Source of the DNA: Streptosporangiaceae bacterium
Lineage (GTDB): Bacteria; Actinomycetota; Actinomycetes; Streptosporangiales; Streptosporangiaceae
DNA length: 54,841 nucleotides
Assembly (NCBI GenBank): GCA_025934635.1
Contig: JAICWX010000013.1
Coordinates: forward strand, 1 to 54,841
Direction: 5' to 3'
Positions 50,220 through 54,841 of the stretch are shown one piece after another. The notes under the pieces were generated by a model. It had not been told where the DNA came from and ran no database searches. It saw only the letters and a list, made by a program, of their open reading frames with translations. Positions within the stretch are counted from its first letter, which is position 1. Every line of letters starts with the position of its first letter. The translations under genes were made by a program, and so were the position numbers.

Positions 50220-52327
50220 TTTCCCCCGGTGGTGTGCCCAGTCGTGCGCAGCGTACTGTAGCCGGGCGGCGCGGTGATGGCCCCGGTCGAGGTGATCTGC
50301 GGCAGCGAGACCGGCACCCGGCCGGCGGGGACCGCCGCCTTGTGCCCCTCCAGGCCGTAGATGCCGTCCCAGATCTGCCGCACCGCGGGCGCCGCCGCGT
50401 CGGCGCCGTACCCGGAGTCCGGGAGCATGACCACGACCACGTACTTGGGGTGGTTACAGGGCGCGAACGAGGCGAACACCGAGGTGGCGTTCTTGCCGAA
50501 CAGCTGGGCGGTACCCGTCTTGCCCGCCACGCAGACCTGGTTGAGCGGGAAGCCGCCGAAGGCGCCGGCCGCGGTGCCCTGGGTCACGACGCCGGCCAGC
50601 GCGGTCCGCATGTAGGAGAGCGCCTGGCCGGAAACCGGCAGGTGCCTGATCACCGGCGGGTTGAGCTGCTTGACCACCTTGCCGGTGGTCGCCGACAGCA
50701 GCGCCGCGCCGATCCGCGGGCTGTACAGCGTGCCGCCGTTGGCCAGCGCGACGTAGGCGTTGGTCAGCTGGAGCGGGGTCGCGGTCACGTAACCCTGGCC
50801 GATGGCGGCGATGGCGGCCTGGCCCGGCTCCCACTGCCACCCGCTCCGGCAGTCCTGCCACTCGATCTGCTGCACGTAGCTGCCGTACTCCTTGCCGTTC
50901 TTGCACCAGTCCTGGCCGGTGTAGGCGTTGTCCTTCCACAGGTAGTACAGCCACTGACGGGTCGGGATGGTCCCGGTGGACTCCTCGGGCAGGTCCACGC
51001 CGGTGTTCTTGCCGAAGCCCCAGGCCAGTTCCATGGCCTGCATCTTCTGCACCGGGGCGTTCGGCGACCGGTGGTTGTTGGCCTTCGGGTTGTCCTTGAG
51101 GTACATGTCGTAGCCGAGGTCGTAGTACACGGTGTCGCAGGACTGGATGAGCGCCTCGGAGAACGTCATGTCGCCCAGGCTCGGCTCGCCGTCGTTGCCG
51201 AACGTGTGCCCGGCGATGCTGACCGAGCCGGGGCAGCCGTACAGCCCGTGCAGCGGGTACCCGTCGGCCACCGCGGCCGCGGTGGAGGTGACCTTGAAGG
51301 TGGAGCCGGGCGCGTACTGGCCCTGGGTGGTCCAGTTGATGACCGGCTGCCCGCCGGACTTGCCGAACAGCTTGCTGAACTGCTTGGAGGAGATGCCGCC
51401 GGTCCACACGCCCGGGTCGTAGTCCGGGTAGCTGGCCATGGCCACCACCCGGCCGGTGGTCGTCATCACCACCGCCGCACCCTGGTTGGCGTCGTTGCCC
51501 GCCGCCCGCGACCGCTCGATGGCGCTGTCGAGCGCGTTCTGCGCCACCGCCTGGACCTGCGAGTTGAGGCTGGTCACGAGAGTGTCGCCGTTGACCGGCG
51601 GGGTCTCGTTATCGGTGCCGGTGACATTCCCGGCGGCGTTGACCGAGACGACCTGGTTACCGGCCTGGCCGCGGAGCTGGCTGTCGTACTCGGCTTCCAG
51701 GCCGGCCTGGCCTACCAGGTCCACGCCGGAGAAGCCGGTCACCGGCAGATGCCGGCTCTTGATCTCCTCCGGGGTGATGGGCTGCAGGTAGCCGAGCACC
51801 TGAGCCGGGTTGGCCCCGTACGGCTGCGGGTACTCGATCACCGGCTGAACCTGGGCGGTCACCGCCGGGAACTTGTTCTGCTGCTCCATCACCTGCAGCG
51901 CCACCCGGGGCGAGACGTCTTGCGCCACCGGGATGGGCTGGTAGGGCGAGCCGGCCCAGCACGGCGGGGGGACGCCCTTGGTGCACAGCCGGGTCTTGTC
52001 GGTGAGCAGCGCGTAGGGCATGCCGAGCAGCGGGGCCAGCCGGCGCAGCACCGGCGCGGCGCCGCCGGGCTGCTGGGACAGGTTCATCATGTCCACCGAG
52101 ACCACCAGCGCGGTGGAGTTGGTGACCAGCCGGTTGCCCACGTCGTCGAGGATCTGGCCGCGGACCGCGGGCACGATCACGTTCCTGGTCTGGTTGGCCT
52201 CGGCGAGCTTGGTGAAGGCAGTGTTGTTCAGTACCTGCAGGTACCAGAGCCGGCCGCCCAGTGAGATCAGCATGACGGCGGCGAGCGCGTAGAGCACGAG
52301 CAGCCGGCGTCGCGACGAGATGTTCAC
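50216..52327 (-). CDS. mrdA: penicillin-binding protein 2 (elongation transpeptidase)
   Basis: Class B PBP that cross-links peptidoglycan with RodA; 703 aa from the GTG at 52327. That start overlaps the mreD TGA and has GGGAGGG 5 nt upstream; an ATG seven codons earlier is less likely. One N-terminal transmembrane anchor (LLVLYALAAVMLISLGGRLWYLQ) and a pedestal domain are followed by the transpeptidase. It has S-T-F-K at about 342-345, SCD (the SxN position) at 396-398 and KTGT at 603-606. Cys-containing insertions (about 115-130, 475-500) are unusual and could form disulfides outside the cell. Confidence 0.95.
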   Translation of the reverse strand: MNISSRRRLLVLYALAAVMLISLGGRLWYLQVLNNTAFTKLAEANQTRNVIVPAVRGQILDDVGNRLVTNSTALVVSVDMMNLSQQPGGAAPVLRRLAPLLGMPYALLTDKTRLCTKGVPPPCWAGSPYQPIPVAQDVSPRVALQVMEQQNKFPAVTAQVQPVIEYPQPYGANPAQVLGYLQPITPEEIKSRHLPVTGFSGVDLVGQAGLEAEYDSQLRGQAGNQVVSVNAAGNVTGTDNETPPVNGDTLVTSLNSQVQAVAQNALDSAIERSRAAGNDANQGAAVVMTTTGRVVAMASYPDYDPGVWTGGISSKQFSKLFGKSGGQPVINWTTQGQYAPGSTFKVTSTAAAVADGYPLHGLYGCPGSVSIAGHTFGNDGEPSLGDMTFSEALIQSCDTVYYDLGYDMYLKDNPKANNHRSPNAPVQKMQAMELAWGFGKNTGVDLPEESTGTIPTRQWLYYLWKDNAYTGQDWCKNGKEYGSYVQQIEWQDCRSGWQWEPGQAAIAAIGQGYVTATPLQLTNAYVALANGGTLYSPRIGAALLSATTGKVVKQLNPPVIRHLPVSGQALSYMRTALAGVVTQGTAAGAFGGFPLNQVCVAGKTGTAQLFGKNATSVFASFAPCNHPKYVVVVMLPDSGYGADAAAPAVRQIWDGIYGLEGHKAAVPAGRVPVSLPQITSTGAITAPPGYSTLRTTGHTTGGK

Positions 52328-53670
52328 CGGTACCCTCCCCTCCCCCATCGGCTCCGGCTCTTCCCGAAGCTGCCCCTGCCCAGGCCGCGCGGCGCGCCCA
52401 GCCGGGGCTGGCTCATCCGGCGGCCGCCGAACGCTCCCCGGCCCAGCGAGCGGCCGCGTCCCAGCGAGCTGCCGCCCAGCTGGCCGCGGCCCAGCTTGCC
52501 GCCGAACTTAGTGCTGCCGAGCTTGGGGCCGCCGAACTTGGTGCCGCCGAGCGCGCGGCTCCGGGATGACGTTCCGCGGAGCCAGTTCCGGCCCGGTGAC
52601 TTCGGCGCGCCGACGCGCGAGAACCGGGAGGATCGCCTGGTCAGGCCGCCGCTGGCCGAACCCATCAGGTTGGCCCGGTGCCGGAACGGCGACGACCGGC
52701 CGAGTGGCGCGGACCGGCCGAAGACGGCCGGCCGGCCGAGCGACGAGCCGCCGCCGATCGAGGTCGAGGAGCGGCTGAAGACCGAGCCGCCGAGCAGGGA
52801 CCGGCCCAGGCCCGAGCCGCCCGCGCTCACCCCGCCGAGCAGGGAGCCGCCGAACACGCCGGGCCGGCGCCGTCCGCCGAACTTGACCCGGGCCGAGCCC
52901 GCCGCCAGCCCGCCCGCGGCGAAGGCCGCACCGGACCGGGCGGGTGGCCGGCCGAGCTTGAGCTGAGGCTCACGCCGCGCGGGCGGACGGCCCGCTCCGG
53001 AACCGCGCAGGGTGCCGACCGAGACCGGGCCCCGGTCCCGCTCGGAAAGCCGCAGCCGCGGGCCGCTGCTGCCGGCCAGCTGCCTGATCGCGCCCTGGTT
53101 CGTGGCCGGGACGGGGGTTCTCGCCTGGCTGGGCGACCAGCCGGGCCGCCGCCCCTCGCGGCGCACGCCCGCCACCCGCAGCGCCGCCGCCGCCGCATAC
53201 AGGACGAACGGGCAGAGCAGCACGTCGTAGGCCAGGGCGGCCGGCAGCACGTTGGTGATGGCCGGCCAGCGGACCTGCGGGTCGCTGAGCATGACACCGA
53301 GCAGGGCGACCAGCGCCTCGCCGCAGACCGCCCCGGCCGCCGTCACCGTGATCTCGAACAGGGCGCTGTGCCCCTGCTCGGCGTCCGGTGAGAAGTCGTC
53401 GGCCAGCATTCCGCAGGCGTATCCGATCAGGCAGAACACCAGCGCGTCCTGGCCGGTGAAGTGGCTGCCGGGCGGCGCGACGTCGAGCGCGAGGCCGGCC
53501 CCGAACCCGGTCAGCAGGCCGGCCATCGGGCCGCCGGCCAGCGCCAGCGCCGCCACCAGCAGCAGGACCAGGTCCGGGCCCCCGCCGCCGGGAAACGCGA
53601 TCCGGTCCACGATGGTCACCTGGACGACCACCGTGACCGCGGTCAGCACCAGGGATACGAGCGCGCGCAC
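52324..53670 (-). CDS. mreD: MreD with a long Gly/Arg/Ser-rich C-terminal tail
   Basis: Membrane component of the elongasome. The first about 178 residues are MreD: five or so helices beginning RALVSLVLTAVTVVVQVTIVDRI, then GPDLVLLLVAALALAGGP and YDVLLCPFVLYAAAAALR. The remaining 270 residues have no hydrophobic segment. They are very rich in Gly, Arg, Ser and Leu with short repeats such as GGTKFGG, LGGSSLGRG and RGRSLGRGAFGG. Ordinary MreD proteins are 160-220 aa long. The frame is open with consistent codon bias through the tail, so it is likely expressed. The tail is expected to be disordered, very basic and cytoplasmic. GTG start, 1 nt after the mreC stop. Confidence 0.9.
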   Translation of the reverse strand: MRALVSLVLTAVTVVVQVTIVDRIAFPGGGGPDLVLLLVAALALAGGPMAGLLTGFGAGLALDVAPPGSHFTGQDALVFCLIGYACGMLADDFSPDAEQGHSALFEITVTAAGAVCGEALVALLGVMLSDPQVRWPAITNVLPAALAYDVLLCPFVLYAAAAALRVAGVRREGRRPGWSPSQARTPVPATNQGAIRQLAGSSGPRLRLSERDRGPVSVGTLRGSGAGRPPARREPQLKLGRPPARSGAAFAAGGLAAGSARVKFGGRRRPGVFGGSLLGGVSAGGSGLGRSLLGGSVFSRSSTSIGGGSSLGRPAVFGRSAPLGRSSPFRHRANLMGSASGGLTRRSSRFSRVGAPKSPGRNWLRGTSSRSRALGGTKFGGPKLGSTKFGGKLGRGQLGGSSLGRGRSLGRGAFGGRRMSQPRLGAPRGLGRGSFGKSRSRWGRGGYR

Positions 53671-53671
53671 C

Positions 53672-54631
53672 TCAGCCCCCGGCCGTTCCGGAGGCGGGCG
53701 GGGATGGCGGGGGGGTATAGGTCGAGGTTCCCGAGCCCGGCGCGCTCGGGGTGCTGGTGACCGTGACCGTGGGGGCGGGGCGGGGCAGGATGGAGTTCCG
53801 CGGGTTGTGCCGCGGTGCCTGCACGACCACGCCGACGACGCCCAGGGAGGTGAAGTTGACGGCCGGGCGGACCACCGCGGTCTGGGTGAGCGCCCCGGCG
53901 TTGCCGCTCACCGACACGATGGTGCCGACCGGAACCCCCGGCACCTGGGGCCGGTCGTTGATGGAGGCGTAGGTGACGATCTGCTGCCCGGCGTGCAGCA
54001 CCGCGTTCGCGTCGAACAGGCTCAGCCGCATCAGGGCGGATCCGGACATGGACTTGCCCGTCCCGGACACCTCGCCGATCTCGCCGCCGCCCGCCAGCTG
54101 CACGCCGACCAGGGAGGACGCGTCGCTGGCAAGCAGGACGGTCGAGGTGTCCGCGCTGACCTGGGTGACCGTGCCGACGAAGCCCGAGCCGTTGAGCACG
54201 GTCTCGTCCGGCTTGATGCCGTCGTTGCTGCCCGCGTCGAGCGTGACCGTGTCGGAGAAGCCGCCGCCGGCCGCGATCACGTTCGCGGCCACGATCCGGT
54301 AGGCGCCGGCGTCCATCTGCAGCAACTGGGCCAGCTGCTTCCTGGCCGTCTTGGTTAGCTGGGCCGCGCTGAGCTCGGCCCGCAGCTCGGCGTTCTGCCG
54401 TTGCAGCGAGGTGATGGTGCCCTGGGCCGAGGGCCCGCCCGTGACCGAGTCGAACAGGCTGGCCACCGGGTCGGTCACGTCGTGCGTGACCCGCTCAATC
54501 GGCCCGAAGATACCCGCGCCCACGCCCCGCGCCGGCGAGGCGCCACCGTCCCTGAAGTCCAGCGTGATCAGCGCGATCGCGACGATCAGGAGCACGCCAA
54601 GAACCATGCGGGTACGCCGGTTGTCGTGCAC
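53672..54631 (-). CDS. mreC: MreC cell-shape protein
   Basis: Periplasmic-facing scaffold that links MreB to PBP2/RodA; 319 aa. One N-terminal transmembrane helix (RMVLGVLLIVAIALITL) is followed by a coiled-coil (TSLQRQNAELRAELSAAQLTKTARKQLAQLLQMD), then the MreC beta domain (AANVIAAGGGFSDTVTLDAGSNDGIKPDETVLNGSGFVGTVTQVS). The C-terminus is a Pro/Ser/Thr-rich tail (from about residue 275, TVTVTSTPSAPGSG), typical for actinobacterial MreC. GTG start. It lies 60 nt after mreB. Confidence 0.95.
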   Translation of the reverse strand: MHDNRRTRMVLGVLLIVAIALITLDFRDGGASPARGVGAGIFGPIERVTHDVTDPVASLFDSVTGGPSAQGTITSLQRQNAELRAELSAAQLTKTARKQLAQLLQMDAGAYRIVAANVIAAGGGFSDTVTLDAGSNDGIKPDETVLNGSGFVGTVTQVSADTSTVLLASDASSLVGVQLAGGGEIGEVSGTGKSMSGSALMRLSLFDANAVLHAGQQIVTYASINDRPQVPGVPVGTIVSVSGNAGALTQTAVVRPAVNFTSLGVVGVVVQAPRHNPRNSILPRPAPTVTVTSTPSAPGSGTSTYTPPPSPPASGTAGG

Positions 54632-54691
54632 AGCCGCTCCTCATCCGCCGTGACGGCACAGCGGTATTACGGGTCTTGCAGATCAGCTAGA

Positions 54692-54841
54692 TCAGCGTCT
54701 GGTGTCGGGTACCAGAACCTGACGCAGGGTCTCGAAGTCCTCGACGCACTTGCCGGTGCCGAGCACCACGGAGTCGAGCGGGTTGTCCGCGACCTGCACG
54801 GGCATCCCGGTTTCCTCCCGGATTCGTGACTCTAGCCCGCG
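54692..54841 (-). CDS. mreB: MreB rod-shape actin homologue (C-terminal end only)
   Basis: The last 49 codons of the gene are present; the rest lies beyond the right edge. The residues read EETGMPVQVADNPLDSVVLG, then TGKCVEDFETLRQVLVPDTRR and a TGA stop, which is the conserved MreB end. Position directly upstream of mreC confirms it. The start cannot be seen. Confidence 0.93.
   Translation of the reverse strand, partial: RGLESRIREETGMPVQVADNPLDSVVLGTGKCVEDFETLRQVLVPDTRR

Overview
The window is high-GC DNA (mostly 70% or more) with many GTG starts, 4-nt stop/start overlaps and actinobacterial gene neighbourhoods (argCJBDFR, infC-rpmI-rplT, rne-rplU-rpmA-obgE-proB, mreBCD-mrdA-rodA). It is a chromosomal segment of an actinomycete. 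The genus cannot be fixed from the sequence alone. A perfect match to the BldD-box consensus suggests a lineage with BldD/c-di-GMP control. Almost all housekeeping genes are on the minus strand.

Layout. (1) 1-630: leader and two sigma70-type promoters of an rRNA operon whose 16S gene lies off the left edge. (2) 0.6-10.2 kb: an arginine operon argC-argJ-argB-argD-argF-argR in which every junction is a 4-nt overlap, followed by argH, a 3-methyladenine DNA glycosylase and tyrS. An ARG-box-like operator precedes argC, and argG is absent. (3) 10.3-16.2 kb: a lipoprotein, two paralogous membrane diguanylate cyclases and an MFS transporter. About 350-390 nt upstream of each cyclase, and divergent from it, lies a tandem array of three minigenes. 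Each minigene has its own Shine-Dalgarno sequence and encodes a heptapeptide: MRTTHWT in the first array and MRGDQWT in the second. This duplicated cyclase/heptapeptide module is the most unusual content of the window. (4) 16.4-24 kb: pheST, a PAS histidine kinase, a SpoU-family RNA methyltransferase, rplT, rpmI and infC. infC starts at AUC and has a terminator-like hairpin in its leader. (5) 24.3-36.8 kb: accessory genes. These are a DrrAB-like ABC exporter behind a probably leaderless promoter covered by two palindromes, its MarR-family regulator, an ECF sigma factor with a SnoaL-like tail, two SDR oxidoreductases, a small double-CxxC protein, a quinone oxidoreductase/DUF2000 pair divergent from an AraC regulator, an aldo/keto reductase, a secreted trypsin-like protease, a metallo-hydrolase and a histidine phosphatase. 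(6) 36.8-48.2 kb: rsfS, an M48 peptidase, proB, obgE, rpmA, rplU, a large RNase E/G and the TIGR03936/TIGR03960 radical-SAM pair. proA and nadD, often found between proB and rsfS, are missing. (7) 48.4-54.8 kb: a lipoprotein and the cell-elongation operon mreB(partial)-mreC-mreD-mrdA-rodA, in which MreD carries an unusual tail of about 270 residues rich in Gly, Arg and Ser.

How the genes work together. The arg operon makes arginine from N-acetylglutamate and is probably repressed by its own ArgR. pheST, tyrS, infC, rplT, rpmI, rplU, rpmA, obgE, rsfS and rne form a translation/ribosome/RNA-turnover set. mreBCD, mrdA and rodA build lateral wall. The accessory block supplies regulated export, redox chemistry and secretion. 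All functional names rest on motif recognition by eye, without database searches.
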